Shown: positions 51,431-61,555 of the stretch, one piece after another
How the letters are laid out: each line of letters begins with the position of its first letter
How positions within the stretch are numbered: the stretch's first letter is position 1
Assembly (NCBI GenBank): GCA_018402685.1
Contig: JAGYIJ010000001.1
Coordinates: 186,001-250,000, forward strand
Direction of reading: 5' to 3'
Length of the DNA stretch: 64,000 bases
Origin: Aquiluna sp.
GTDB taxonomy: Bacteria; Actinomycetota; Actinomycetes; Actinomycetales; Microbacteriaceae
Notes under the pieces: model-generated
What the model was told of the DNA's origin: nothing
Database searches by the model: none
What the model saw: only the letters and a program-made list of their open reading frames with translations
Made by a program: the position numbers and the translations under genes

Positions 51431-52270
51431 GTGTCAGAAAAACTGGGTAATCGAAGAGTCACTGGTCTAGAGCAGTACTACACCCCAAGGCACCTAGCTC
51501 TAGAACTAACCCAGCTGCTGTTTAGCAAACTGGAAAACCCGACAGGACTGCAGTTCGTAGAACCTGCCGGCGGCACCGGTAGCTTCATCGACGCACTAAG
51601 TGAACTCGGCGCAACCAATATCCGTTCGGTGGATACAAACCCAAAGCACAAAAGCGTGCAGAAAGCCGATTTTCTCACCCAGGACATAGAGGGTGATGAC
51701 TACATAACGCTCTCGAATCCCCCCTTTGGGAGAAACAACGCACTCTCGATTCCTTTTTTTAATCACGCCGCAAGCTTTTCCTCCCACATCGCATTTTTGG
51801 TGCCTCGCTCTTGGCGCAAGTGGTCGGTTCAGAACCGGCTAGATCTCAACTTTCACCTAATTCACGATCAAGAAGTGAACCTGATCTATGAAGATGAAAT
51901 CGGTGAGCCTCTGGCAAAAGCGAATGAGCTTCGAACCTGCTTCCAGATTTGGGAGAAAAGGCCAAATAAAAGGCAAAAGGTTGTGGTCCCAGACAATGGC
52001 TTTGTGGAAAAGACCACGCCCGAAAATGCCGATGTCGCGATGCGAGTCTTTGGCTATGGTTGCGGCCAGGTGCTAGAGAACTTTGAGCGCAAACCAAACA
52101 CCACCCTGATGTTTCTCAAGCTAAACAGCGGCGTAACTATTAGCCTTCTAAGAGATCTTGATTTTGACAGGTTTCGAAATAACACCGCCTACACCCAGGC
52201 GCTTTCCTTTCAGGAAATCAACCACTTGCTAAATGAGCGGCTGCTTGGGGACGGGTTAGCAAAGAAATGA
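51431..52270 (+). CDS. Orphan N6-adenine-type DNA methyltransferase
   Basis: A 279-residue SAM-dependent methyltransferase. Motif I is FVEPAGGTGSF, a later acidic strand is IRSVDTNP, and motif IV is LSNPPFGRN, the N-P-P-F signature of amino-methylating enzymes. The QYYTPRHLALELTQLL helix in front of motif I is the usual N-terminal part of gamma-type adenine methylases. No restriction endonuclease or specificity subunit is nearby, so it is either a solitary epigenetic enzyme or a remnant; methylation of RNA or protein by an NPPF enzyme is less likely. GTG 51431 is preferred for its leaderless -10. Confidence 0.72.
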   Translation: MSEKLGNRRVTGLEQYYTPRHLALELTQLLFSKLENPTGLQFVEPAGGTGSFIDALSELGATNIRSVDTNPKHKSVQKADFLTQDIEGDDYITLSNPPFGRNNALSIPFFNHAASFSSHIAFLVPRSWRKWSVQNRLDLNFHLIHDQEVNLIYEDEIGEPLAKANELRTCFQIWEKRPNKRQKVVVPDNGFVEKTTPENADVAMRVFGYGCGQVLENFERKPNTTLMFLKLNSGVTISLLRDLDFDRFRNNTAYTQALSFQEINHLLNERLLGDGLAKK

Positions 52271-52283
52271 AGTTATAACTACC

Positions 52284-54071
52284 GTGAGCGACTACTACGA
52301 AGACCCAACTCAAAACCCAAAAAGTAGAGAGTACAAAGGTCCAAGAGCCAAACTTAGCGACCTGTTTCCATACGTTAGGCCACACCGCAAAGCACTGATC
52401 TTTGCACTGGTGTTATCGGTTCTTGGCTCAGCACTTGCACTTGCACAACCCCTTTTGATCGGACAGCTAATTGAGTCCGTCGAACAAAACCTGGATATCT
52501 CAACCCTCGCTATTGCCATTGTCACCTTGGTCATTGTCGGAGCCTTGGTGAACGCGTTCCAGTTCTACCTGCTCTACAGAACCGGTGAGGGCGTAGTGCT
52601 CTCCACCAGAAAGGCGCTTGTCGCCAGGCTGTTGCGACTACCGATCTATCAGTATGACAAGCGCCGCATTGGTGACTTGGTCTCCAGAGTTGGCTCTGAC
52701 TCCACGTTGCTCAAGGCAGTGCTAACGCAAGGTCTGGTTGATGCCCTAGGTGGTCTGCTGCAGTTCTTTGGTGCCATCATCGTGATGGCCTTTATTGACC
52801 CGGTACTGCTGGGGTCAACCTTGGTCGTGGTGTTCACCGCGGTGTTTGCAATCTCCTTCACCGGCAGAAAGATCCGCTCCGCAACCACCAAGGCTCAGAT
52901 GCGAGTTGGTGAAATGAGCGCCGCGGTCGAGCGAGCGCTGAGTGCAATCAGGACAATCCGTGCTGCTCGAGCCGAGGCTCGCGAGACCGAGGAGATCTAC
53001 AAAGACGCCGAGGCCGCCTACCAGCAGGGTCTGAGCATTGCGAAGCTCAGCGCCGTTGTGGCTCCAATTGCCCAGGTCGCCTTCAACACCGCATTCATCG
53101 TGGTTTTGGGTCTGGGTGGCTTGCGAGTGGCAACCGGAGAAACCACGATTGCCTCACTGGTGACATTCGTAATTCTCTTGTTCTTTATGGTCGGACCCTT
53201 GATTTCCGCCTTTGGTGCCTACACCTCCGTGATGGGGGCTTTGGGTGCACTGGCAAGAATCCAAGAGATCATGGTTTTGGATGAGGAAGAGCCCGGAGAG
53301 CCAAAGGCTCACCGGGTTGCCCTGAACCAAACCGCTATCACCTTTGAAAACGTCTCCTTCCACTACGAAGCCGATGAGGACGAACAGGCCAAAGGAATCT
53401 TGAACTCGATTAGCTTCGAGATCCCAAGGGGCTCGAGAGTTGCACTGGTTGGACCATCCGGTGCTGGAAAATCGACGGTCTTCTCGCTTATCGAGCGCTT
53501 CTATGAGCCCACCGGTGGACAGATTCTGCTCGATGGCCAACCGGTCAAGGACTTCTCCAGAGCTGCACTGCGCGAGCAGATTGGCTATGTCGAACAAGAT
53601 GCTCCGGTTCTTGCTGGAACCATCCGAGACAACCTATTGCTGGGTAAAGAATCGGCAAGCGATGAGGATTTGAACTCCGTTATTGCGAAGGTGAATCTAA
53701 CCGAGGTGCTAAACCGCGACACCAAGGGTCTTGATGCACAGGTCGGTGAAGATGGCATCATGCTCTCCGGTGGCGAGCGCCAAAGACTCGCCATTGCCAG
53801 AGCGCTATTGGCAACCCCGGCAATCCTGCTGCTTGATGAGTCAACGAGCGCTCTCGATGGTCCAAACGAGCAACGCATGCGCGAAGCGATTGATGCGGTT
53901 GCGGAGAACCGAACCCTCATGGTTATTGCCCACCGACTCTCCACGGTTGTCGATTCCGATCTAATTCTGGTGCTTGAAAACGGACAAATAGTTGGTTCTG
54001 GAACTCACTCCGAACTCGTGAAATCGACTCCGCTCTATACCGAGCTAGCGAAGCACCAGCTCCTCGTCTAG
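52284..54071 (+). CDS. ABC exporter, fused membrane and ATPase domains
   Basis: A 595-residue half-transporter that works as a dimer. Residues about 38-330 hold six helices (ALIFALVLSVLGSALALAQPLL and onwards) and the ATPase domain follows at about 350-590: Walker A GPSGAGKSTVFSLIERFY, signature MLSGGERQRLAIARAL, Walker B ILLLDESTSALDG and H-loop IAHRLSTV. It looks like a BmrA-type multidrug or lipid exporter; the substrate cannot be told. GTG 52284 follows the methyltransferase gene by 13 bases. Confidence 0.92.
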   Translation: MSDYYEDPTQNPKSREYKGPRAKLSDLFPYVRPHRKALIFALVLSVLGSALALAQPLLIGQLIESVEQNLDISTLAIAIVTLVIVGALVNAFQFYLLYRTGEGVVLSTRKALVARLLRLPIYQYDKRRIGDLVSRVGSDSTLLKAVLTQGLVDALGGLLQFFGAIIVMAFIDPVLLGSTLVVVFTAVFAISFTGRKIRSATTKAQMRVGEMSAAVERALSAIRTIRAARAEARETEEIYKDAEAAYQQGLSIAKLSAVVAPIAQVAFNTAFIVVLGLGGLRVATGETTIASLVTFVILLFFMVGPLISAFGAYTSVMGALGALARIQEIMVLDEEEPGEPKAHRVALNQTAITFENVSFHYEADEDEQAKGILNSISFEIPRGSRVALVGPSGAGKSTVFSLIERFYEPTGGQILLDGQPVKDFSRAALREQIGYVEQDAPVLAGTIRDNLLLGKESASDEDLNSVIAKVNLTEVLNRDTKGLDAQVGEDGIMLSGGERQRLAIARALLATPAILLLDESTSALDGPNEQRMREAIDAVAENRTLMVIAHRLSTVVDSDLILVLENGQIVGSGTHSELVKSTPLYTELAKHQLLV

Positions 54072-54074
54072 CAA

Positions 54075-54080
54075 TAGAGT
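54075..54080 (+). promoter_or_regulatory. -10 hexamer at the kynU start
   Basis: TAGAGT ends six bases before ATG 54087. A GGAG word also lies in the spacer, so either a leaderless start or a normal ribosome site is possible. Confidence 0.4.
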
Positions 54081-54086
54081 GGAGCA

Positions 54087-55392
54087 ATGAGCAAAGCTGC
54101 TTCAGTAACAGAACAAGATGCAATCGATCTAGACAACAAAGACCCCCTAAAGGCCTATAAGTCCGAGTTCTACATCTCCGATGAGGAGCTTTGCTACCTC
54201 GATGGCAACTCGCTCGGCAGACTCCCAAAGCGCACCATCGAGGTGACAAACGACTTTCTCACCAAAGAGTGGGGTCACGAACTGGTCGATGGCTGGAGTC
54301 ACTGGATTGATCAGGCCCAACCTGCTGGTGACCTACTAGCCCGCGCAGCTCTCGGAGCTGGCCCCGGTCAAACTCTGGTTTGTGACACCACCAGCGTGAA
54401 TCTCTACCAACTCTGCAACGCGGCAATCAGATCACTCCCCGATAGAAATACGGTGATTGTTGATTCCTCGAACTTCCCCACTGACCGCTACATCGTCGCA
54501 GGCCTCGCCGAACAGCTTGGAAAAAACATCATCACGCTCGACACCGATGGATCGGGAGGTCCAGGCGCGGTGGCTATCGAAAGTGAGAACGAGGTCATCA
54601 GTGTTGAAGCCCTCAGGCCTCACATGTCCAAAGACGTAGCACTTCTCACCCTGCAGGCGCTCAACTACCGATCGGGTGCGAAGCAGGACATCAAGGGCAT
54701 CAACGCTCTCGCCAAAGAGTTCGGAGTGCCGGTGGTGTGGGACTGCTCTCACGCGATTGGTTCCATCGAACTGGACTTTGAGAAAAACGGCGTGGAGCTG
54801 GCCGTTGGCTGCACGTATAAATATGGCAACTCAGGTCCAGGCTCCCCAGCCTGGTTGTTTGTTGCAAAGACCCTGCAAGACAAGCTTCGAGTCCCAATCC
54901 AGGGCTGGTTCGCGCAAGAAAAACAGTTCGAAATGGGTCCCTTTTTCGAACCGGCAGACAATATCCGCCGCTACCAGATTGCCAGCCCTTCAATCATTGG
55001 CATCAGGGCCGTCGAGGTCGCCTTTGAAATGATTGAAAGAGCCGGAATTAGCCAAATTCAGGCCAAGGCCGAAACCGGCACCGCCCTCATGATCGATCTC
55101 TACGAGCAGTGGCTAAAGCCCCTGGGCTTCGAGCTCTCATCTCCCGAAGAGCCCTCAAAGCGCGGCGGTCACATCGTTTTGTCACACCAAGATGCCAAAG
55201 CAAATAGCAGGGGCTCTTAGGAAGCTAAAGAAGGTGATTCCTGACTATCGAGAACCAAACACATTGCGGTTGGCAATCTCCCCGTTGGCCACCAGCTACC
55301 AAGAGGTGTTTGAGGGATTCAAAAGAATTAGGGATTTGGTCGCATCGGGCGACTACAAGAGTTTTGAAGATAAGGGAAACCGAGTCACATGA
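54087..55392 (+). CDS. kynU: Kynureninase (frameshifted in this sequence)
   Basis: PLP enzyme splitting kynurenine to anthranilate and alanine; about 434 residues. Features: YLDGNSLGRLPKRT, CDTTSVNLYQLCNAA, VWDCSHAIGSIELD, and the PLP-Lys loop CTYKYGNSGPGSPAWLFV. An extra A in AAA at 55197-55199 breaks the frame near the end; removing it joins SHQDAKQIAGALR and an end at 55392. The repaired stop overlaps kynA as ATGA, which supports the repair. With kynA it forms part of tryptophan degradation. Confidence 0.92.
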
Positions 55393-56213
55393 ACCACGAA
55401 AAACACCTCACCTACACCACCTACCTGAAGGTTGATGAGCTTTTAGAGCTCCAGCAACCACTCTCCGATGGTCCAGAGCACGATGAGCTTTTGTTCATCA
55501 CCATTCACCAGGTCTATGAACTCTGGTTCAAGCAAATCCTGCACGAACTAAGCGCCCTCCAACAAGGCCTTGAAAAAGGGGAGACTCACCGCTCCATGGG
55601 TCTTTTGGGCAGGGTGAGAAACATCATGAAAACCTGCGTCTCGCAACTAGATATCTTGGAGACCATGACCCCGCTGCAGTTCAACTCCTTTAGGGAGCGC
55701 TTGAGCAGCGCGAGCGGTTTCCAGTCGGCCCAGTTCCGCGAACTTGAGGCCGTGTTGGGAAGGCGCGATCAGGCCGGCCGGGATGCCGACAAGGGCTCTG
55801 GCATGGGCATGGCGGAGCACTTAGCCCCCGGCTCTAAAGCCAGGGGCAAAGTCGAGGCTGCGATGTCAAGACCGTCTGTTTGGCACTCGGCGTTGAAATA
55901 CTTCGAGACCAGAACCAAGCTCCCCGAGCACGTCCACGCTCATGATGTAACGACCGCCTGGCAAGAAGACGAGGAGCTTCAAGAAAGACTGATTTGGCTG
56001 CACGTCAACGATCCCGAGGCATCGATGATTGGCGAGGCACTGGTTGACCTCGATGAGGGATTGCAGGAGTGGCGCTATCGTCACGTGAAGATGGTGGAGC
56101 GCACCATTGGGAAAAAGATTGGATCTGGCGGCTCTTCCGGGGCTGGCTATCTAGCCAGCACGCTTTTCAATCCAGTGTTTCCAGATCTTTGGGCAATTAG
56201 GAGCAAGTTCTAG
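55389..56213 (+). CDS. kynA: Tryptophan 2,3-dioxygenase
   Basis: Haem enzyme opening the indole ring of tryptophan to N-formylkynurenine. The 274-residue protein has [16 protein letters not shown], the substrate-site [46 protein letters not shown] (in two parts), the haem-proximal His in [12 protein letters not shown], and [12 protein letters not shown] at the end. It overlaps kynU by four bases and shares the stop word CTAG (56210-56213) with folD. No kynurenine formamidase gene is in the window. Confidence 0.95.
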   Translation: MNHEKHLTYTTYLKVDELLELQQPLSDGPEHDELLFITIHQVYELWFKQILHELSALQQGLEKGETHRSMGLLGRVRNIMKTCVSQLDILETMTPLQFNSFRERLSSASGFQSAQFRELEAVLGRRDQAGRDADKGSGMGMAEHLAPGSKARGKVEAAMSRPSVWHSALKYFETRTKLPEHVHAHDVTTAWQEDEELQERLIWLHVNDPEASMIGEALVDLDEGLQEWRYRHVKMVERTIGKKIGSGGSSGAGYLASTLFNPVFPDLWAIRSKF

Positions 56214-57061
56214 CTGGCAGCTAGAACAACGTTTTTCAAAAGCATCGCGCGAGTCATCGGACCAACCCCACCTGGGTTGGGAGATAGGTAGCCGGCAACT
56301 TCCATAACTGCAGGGTCGACATCTCCGACCAGCTTGTTCTCAACCCTGGTGATTCCAACATCCAACACCGCAGCGCCGGGCTTAATCCAGTCGGGCTTCA
56401 CGAAGTGTGGTTGGCCAATTGCCGCCACCACGATATCTGCCCTGCGAACCGCCGCTGGAATATCTGGAGAGGCGCTATGTAAAAGGGTTGGGGTTGCATC
56501 GATGCCCTTGCGGGTTAGCAATAGCCCAAGTGGTCTGCCAACAGTGAGTCCTCGACCCAGTATCGCAACCTCCTTGCCCCTGGTTTCAACTCCGTAGCGC
56601 TTTAGAAGTTCAACAATCCCGGCTGGGGTGCAGGGCAATGGGGAGGTCAGCTCCGAAGAGACATTCATGACCAGTTTTCCAAGATTAATTGGATGCAGGC
56701 CATCGGCATCCTTGGCAGGGTCAATCAACTCCAGCATTTGATTGGCGTCCATGCCGCTTGGCAGCGGCAACTGGACGATGTAGCCGGTGACATCACTGGC
56801 TGAATTTAGATCATTGATCGCAGAGACAACATCAGCTTTTGAAGCCGAGGCCGGCAGATCGATGCGGATGGAATTTATCCCCACCTCCGCGCAGTCGCGG
56901 TGCTTGCCGCCAACATAGGCGTGTGAACCGGGGTCATCTCCAACTAGCAGGGTTCCAAGCCCCGGGGTGATGCCCCTTAGTTTTAGTGCTGCGACCTCGT
57001 TAGTTAGCTCAGCCTTGATTGACTTGGCTGTCGCCAGGCCATCGAGTAACTGAGCGCCCAA
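56210..57061 (-). CDS. folD: Methylenetetrahydrofolate dehydrogenase/cyclohydrolase
   Basis: Interconverts 5,10-methylene- and 10-formyl-tetrahydrofolate. The 283-residue protein has [14 protein letters not shown] (catalytic Lys after Tyr), [34 protein letters not shown] (two parts), the NADP motif [15 protein letters not shown], and [15 protein letters not shown]. It is four bases after glyA on the same strand, a natural pair because GlyA makes its methylene-THF substrate. Confidence 0.95.
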   Translation of the reverse strand: MGAQLLDGLATAKSIKAELTNEVAALKLRGITPGLGTLLVGDDPGSHAYVGGKHRDCAEVGINSIRIDLPASASKADVVSAINDLNSASDVTGYIVQLPLPSGMDANQMLELIDPAKDADGLHPINLGKLVMNVSSELTSPLPCTPAGIVELLKRYGVETRGKEVAILGRGLTVGRPLGLLLTRKGIDATPTLLHSASPDIPAAVRRADIVVAAIGQPHFVKPDWIKPGAAVLDVGITRVENKLVGDVDPAVMEVAGYLSPNPGGVGPMTRAMLLKNVVLAAS

Positions 57062-57065
57062 GGAA

Positions 57066-58343
57066 TTAGTTTCCTAGGCCTTGGTAGAGCGGGAACTTCT
57101 CCGTGAGCACTCGCACCCTAGCCTTCAGTGCGGCCAGATCAGCGCCCGGCTTTAGCGCACCGGCAATCACCTCGGCGACCTCATGGAACTCCTCGGCTCC
57201 AAAACCACGGGTTGCCAATGCTGCGGTGCCGATGCGAACACCAGAGGTCACCATTGGTGGCCTTGGGTCATTCGGCACGGAGTTCTTGTTCACGGTCACT
57301 CCGGCGTGGTGCAAGAGGTCCTCCGCGGTCTGGCCATCGATCGCGGCATTGCGCAAATCAACCAAGACCAGGTGAACATCAGTTCCTCCAGTCAAAACCG
57401 AGATACCGGCATCGGTGATGTCCTTTTGAACGAGTCGCTCGGCAATAATCTGAGCACCCTCAATGGTTCTGAGCTGACGCTCCTTGAAATCTGGCTGCAT
57501 GGCTGCCTTGAATGCAACCGCCTTGCCGGCGATGACGTGCATTAGTGGGCCACCCTGCTGACCTGGGAAGACACCGGTGTCGATTTTCTTGGCCCACTCT
57601 TGCTTGCACAGAATCAAACCGGATCTTGGTCCGGCCAAGGTCTTGTGGACGGTGGTGGAAACGACGTCGGCATATGGGACTGGGCTTGGGTGCACGCCTG
57701 CTGCAACCAAACCAGAGAAGTGGGCCATGTCGACCCAGAGCTTGGCGCCGACCTCATCGGCAATGGACCTGAAGGCAGCGAAGTCAAGGTGGCGAGAGTA
57801 GGCGGACCAACCAGCAATCAAAACCTCTGGCTTGGTCTCAAGAGCGCGCTGACGCACGATGTCCATGTCGATTCGGTAGGTGTCCGGGTGCAGTTCATAA
57901 GCGTGTGGCTCATACACCTGGCCGGAGAAGTTCAACTTCATGCCGTGAGTGAGGTGACCACCGTGGGCCAAAGAGAGACCAAGAATGCGATCACCTGGTT
58001 TTGCAAGCGCCATCATCAGTGCGGCGTTTGCGGTTGCACCAGAGTGGGGCTGGACGTTTGCGTGCTCGGCACCAAAGAGCTCTTTGGCTCGTTCGCGAGC
58101 CAGCTCCTCGGCGATATCGACTACCTCGCAACCGCCGTAGTAGCGCTTACCTGGGTAGCCCTCGGCGTATTTATTGGTTAGAACCGAACCGGTGGTTTCC
58201 AAGATGGCACGCGAGGCAAAGTTCTCGCTGGCAATCATCTCGAGCGTGTGACGCTGGCGGTCCAACTCCTGCTGCAGCACAGCCGCAATCTCAGGATCGA
58301 CCTCGGACAAAGGTGCATTGAAGGCAGCAGATTGATTTGGCAT
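57066..58343 (-). CDS. glyA: Serine hydroxymethyltransferase
   Basis: PLP enzyme making glycine and methylene-THF from serine. The 425-residue protein has [50 protein letters not shown] with PLP Asp/His, and [15 protein letters not shown] with the PLP Lys. ATG 58343 is preceded by a leaderless-type -10 and no ribosome site. It is divergent from purU. Confidence 0.96.
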   Translation of the reverse strand: MPNQSAAFNAPLSEVDPEIAAVLQQELDRQRHTLEMIASENFASRAILETTGSVLTNKYAEGYPGKRYYGGCEVVDIAEELARERAKELFGAEHANVQPHSGATANAALMMALAKPGDRILGLSLAHGGHLTHGMKLNFSGQVYEPHAYELHPDTYRIDMDIVRQRALETKPEVLIAGWSAYSRHLDFAAFRSIADEVGAKLWVDMAHFSGLVAAGVHPSPVPYADVVSTTVHKTLAGPRSGLILCKQEWAKKIDTGVFPGQQGGPLMHVIAGKAVAFKAAMQPDFKERQLRTIEGAQIIAERLVQKDITDAGISVLTGGTDVHLVLVDLRNAAIDGQTAEDLLHHAGVTVNKNSVPNDPRPPMVTSGVRIGTAALATRGFGAEEFHEVAEVIAGALKPGADLAALKARVRVLTEKFPLYQGLGN

Positions 58344-58349
58344 GGCGAG

Positions 58350-58355
58350 AGTTTA
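58350..58355 (-). promoter_or_regulatory. -10 hexamer, leaderless start of glyA
   Basis: On the minus strand TAAACT ends six bases before the ATG at 58343. Confidence 0.5.
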
Positions 58356-58391
58356 CCAGCGAACTGGCGCATGAACCCTTGGCACGCTGAA

Positions 58392-58397
58392 TAGGAT
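58392..58397 (+). promoter_or_regulatory. -10 hexamer, probable leaderless start of purU
   Basis: TAGGAT ends seven bases before the ATG at 58405. The AGGA in it could also act as a weak ribosome site. Confidence 0.4.
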
Positions 58398-58404
58398 TGG
58401 GCGC

Positions 58405-59262
58405 ATGAGCGAGAACAAAGAGCACTGGGTGCTCACATTTATCTGTCCCGATAGACCCGGCATCGTGCATGCCATTTCCGGGGCAGTGGTTCAAGCCGGG
58501 GGAAACATAACCGAAAGCCAGCAATACACCTCAGAAGACACCGGTCGGTTCTTCATGAGACTGCAGATTGAAGCCGATATCACCAAGGCTGACTTCGAAA
58601 AGAGATTTGAATCAATCGCGCTCGATTACCAAATGGAATACGTGCTCGATTTTGTGGGTCGCAACATGAAGACCCTGGTCTTGGTCTCCAAGGCGGGTCA
58701 TGCCCTAAACGACCTGATGTTCCGCCAGCGATCTGGCTCACTACCAATAGAAATCTCGAAGGTCTTTGGTAACCACCCGGACCTCGCCCCGCTCGCGGAG
58801 TTTTTCGGAGTTGACTTTGAACACCACGCAATCTCCAATGACTCAGAAAAGCTAGCTTTTGAGAACAAGCTTCGTGAATACATCACGACTAACAACATCG
58901 AGCTCATTGTTCTTGCCAGGTATATGCAGATCCTGAGCCCAGAGTTCTGTGATGAGTTCCGAGGGCGAATAATCAATATTCACCACTCCTTCCTCCCTGG
59001 CTTCAAGGGAGCCAACCCCTACGCCCAGGCTCACGCCCGGGGCGTAAAGCTGATTGGTGCCACCGCTCACTTTGTCACCAAGGACCTAGATGAGGGACCG
59101 ATCATCGAGCAGAACGTCACTCGTGTTGAGCACTCCGATTCCAAGTCCCACCTGGTGGAAATAGGACAGGACGCGGAGTCCAAGACCTTGACCCAAGCGG
59201 TCAAGTGGTTCTCAGAACACCGCGTCCTGCTAGATGGTCAGCGGACGATCATCTTCCGCTAA
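58405..59262 (+). CDS. purU: Formyltetrahydrofolate deformylase
   Basis: Hydrolyses 10-formyl-THF to THF and formate, balancing the one-carbon pool or providing formate. The 285-residue protein has an N-terminal ACT domain (WVLTFICPDRPGIVHAISGAVVQAGG) and a formyltransferase-like domain (NMKTLVLVSKAGHALNDL, LARYMQILSPEFC, NIHHSFLPGFKGANPYAQAHARGVKLIGATAHFVTKDLDEGPIIEQ in parts) with the catalytic Asn-His-Asp set. It faces glyA and folD and overlaps the convergent surface-protein gene by 14 bases. Confidence 0.95.
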   Translation: MSENKEHWVLTFICPDRPGIVHAISGAVVQAGGNITESQQYTSEDTGRFFMRLQIEADITKADFEKRFESIALDYQMEYVLDFVGRNMKTLVLVSKAGHALNDLMFRQRSGSLPIEISKVFGNHPDLAPLAEFFGVDFEHHAISNDSEKLAFENKLREYITTNNIELIVLARYMQILSPEFCDEFRGRIINIHHSFLPGFKGANPYAQAHARGVKLIGATAHFVTKDLDEGPIIEQNVTRVEHSDSKSHLVEIGQDAESKTLTQAVKWFSEHRVLLDGQRTIIFR

Positions 59263-61485
59263 GTCGCCAAGCCCCCACTCCCAAAGCACCGATCGCGACC
59301 AGAAGCGCCACCGGCCACCAGGGAAAACCGTGTTGCTCCTCGGCTAACCCATCACCCAAAACCGGCTGAGCCAGGACAGGCTCCTGTTCGGGTTGAGGCT
59401 CGAAGGTTGGCGTGGGTTCAGCTATCGGGGTTTCACTGGCGCCTTCTAACACTTCAACTTCCTCACTAATCTCTACCTCAACTGGTTGCAGCTCAACCTG
59501 ATCGGTTCCGACGCTGGGAGCTGGATCCGACTCAACCGCCACTGGTGCAGGCGGGATGATAACAACCGCAGTCGATTCCGTCGCAGTTTCAACATCCTGC
59601 TCCGCCGGTTCTGTCTCGACTGAATCTGACGCCGTTGCTGACTCGCTGACTGCAGACACCGTGTCAGATTCAGTAGTGGACGGCGACTGGGTCACTGGTT
59701 CTGGTTCTGCTGCAGGCTCCTCAATAACTGGTGGTACTACAACTGGTGCAGGTGCTACCGGCACAGGATTGGACACCGGAGTCGGCGCTGGAGCGGGTGC
59801 TGGCGGTGGCGGTGGAGGAGGTGGCGCGGGTTCTCTAGCCTCACCACTAGCGGCTCAGTGGCCATTTGGTTTCCAACCGCATCTGTCACCTGGCCTGCAA
59901 AGCTCCACTCCAAAGACGAATAGGAGCAGCTGGCGCTGACAAGCAATTTGGTGTCGAGAAGCTCGCTACTTGCCTCACACAAAGAACTCGAAGCAAATGC
60001 CAAGGCGAGGTTAGAGACCGAAACCGGTTCGGAGAACTCGAGCGCTGCCGAATAGCTAAATGGACCATCACCACTGATTGCTATTTCGGACCAGGTGGCA
60101 GTTGGTGCCGTTTGGTCAATTGTGAAGCTCATGGTGATGGGTTCCGCTGGGCCAATGTTTTGCCAACTGTCCACCAGTGTGTTTTCCCTAAGAGCCACAC
60201 TCACAACTCCCTCGGAGCAACTCGAGAGCAGCAATTCGCTATTGAACACATCAACCACAGCGCAATTAGACACCGAGAAGGAGGTTGAGCTCAGCTGCAG
60301 CTGGTCGCTGACGTTGAATTCAATTGCATGGGCCGAGAGGGCAGAGGCGAAGCCCTGAGTTGAAAAACTAAAGTCAGGTGCCTGGCCGTCAAATTGCATT
60401 TGGGTTGAGACAAGCTGGGGTGGCCCCTGCACAGAAACCCCAAAAGATTCGGGCAGCACGGAAAGTGAGACGGGTCCGTGATCGCAGCCATTGATTACAC
60501 CAGAGGCAATCTTGCCGTTGGTGCTTAGTTCATCAATCGAACAACCAGCTCCCTCCAATTGGAGATCCTCGATCTCTAGACCAACAAAGTCTTCCGATGC
60601 CTCAATGGAGAACACGGATCGCTCGGAGTTGACCTGAATTAGGTCGAGGTAGGTAATTGTTGGCAGCACCTGATATCTCAGTGTCAACCAACCGTGCCCC
60701 CAGTTGACTCCAGCTTCATGGCCAATGTCGGTGAAGTATTCGGTGTTGGCATAGGAGGAGCCGCCGCCTCCGCCGCCACCATCTGAGCAACAGGTGTTGT
60801 CATCGGCACCGCCGCCACCGCCGCCATACCAGCCGCCGCCGCCACCGCCGCCGCCAGCGAAGGTTGAAAAGCCACCCGAGCCTCCATAGCCAAACTGTCC
60901 CTGAGTGGCCATTTGGAACCCGCCGTTACTGACTCCAGCGAAGCCGCCCTCCGATTGGTTTGCCCCTCCACCCCCAGATGCCTGGCCGGAACCACCGTGA
61001 ACAGCGACCTCGCCTCCACCATGAGCGCCATTGCCGCCAGCCTCGCCGCCGCCGCCGCCGGCACCACCGGCGACCAAAATGCGAGACTCAAGATCTAGAT
61101 CTGTGCGGATGTCGGTGGCACCACCACCGGCACCTTCGGTGCCGGAGTTGCCACCGGAGAACCCGCCACCATTGAAGCCGCCCTCGATGCCAGACCCCAT
61201 GCCGCCTGCTTCACCAACGAAGATGTACATGGTCTCGGGTACCTGATCGAAAAGTGCGGTGATCTTGCCACCGGCACCACCGCGACCACCGGCTGCACCA
61301 TACATCTCGACCGTGAGGTCTTTGATGCCTTCAGGTGGCGACCAGGCTTGGTAATCCCCGGTGTAGGAAAAGGTAATTTCGCAGTTGTTTCCAATGCACG
61401 TTGGCGTTGAGGCAACTGACTGGGGCACGACCATAGCGGTCGGAAGTAACGCGAGTGTAAGTGTTGCTAACCATTTTTTATTCAT
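59249..61485 (-). CDS. Glycine-rich surface protein with C-terminal membrane anchor (frameshifted in this sequence)
   Basis: One locus of about 745 residues, cut in two by a missing base in the C run opposite 59828-59830. The signal peptide (NKKWLATLTLALLPTAMVV) precedes a glycine-rich domain (ITFSYTGDYQAW, LTVEMYGAAGGRGGAGGKI, GGGGGGGGSSYAN) like the PF12810 glycine-rich domain. Two or three beta-sandwich regions of bacterial Ig type follow (for example FSYSAALEFSEPVSVSNLAL), then a Pro-rich linker, a Ser/Thr/Glu/Val-rich stalk, and a final membrane helix WWPVALLVAIGALGVGAWRL. No LPxTG is present. ATG 61485 (MNKKW) has a leaderless -10 and lies beyond the icd terminator; the longer frame to 61533 would cross that terminator. 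It is probably an adhesin-like or surface-layer protein. Confidence 0.72.
60755..61290. repeat. Low-complexity Gly-codon tract
   Basis: Clustered CCGCCGCCA/CCACCACCG-type trinucleotide runs (plus strand) encode poly-Gly loops of the surface protein. The runs are irregular, so they are coding low complexity and not a simple satellite, though length changes in multiples of three are plausible. Confidence 0.7.
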
Positions 61486-61492
61486 GCCCAGA

Positions 61493-61498
61493 AAGGTA
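61493..61498 (-). promoter_or_regulatory. -10 hexamer, leaderless start of the glycine-rich protein gene
   Basis: On the minus strand TACCTT ends seven bases before ATG 61485. It directly follows the icd terminator hairpin, so the T tract of the terminator and this -10 partly overlap. Confidence 0.45.
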
Positions 61499-61527
61499 AA
61501 ACTCCCTGCAATTTCTTGCAGGGAGTT
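61494..61527 (-). terminator. Intrinsic terminator after icd
   Basis: AACTCCCTGCA and TGCAGGGAGTT (arms 61500-61510 and 61517-61527) form a perfect 11-base stem with a six-base loop. On the minus strand TTTACCTTTC follows. It lies 28 bases after the icd stop and separates icd from the surface-protein gene. Confidence 0.85.
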
Positions 61528-61555
61528 ATCCACAGGCCGGTTTTGGCCCTAGTTT

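Noticed and set aside
55189-55220. Programmed ribosomal frameshift in kynU
   Set aside because: The extra A lies in a run near the 3' end, no slippery heptamer plus structure was seen, and thirteen similar breaks occur in unrelated genes. Sequence error explains all of them.
57600-58181. A 193-codon open frame antisense to glyA
   Set aside because: It mirrors a highly conserved gene, has no start signals of its own and encodes low-quality sequence. It is a shadow of glyA codon bias.
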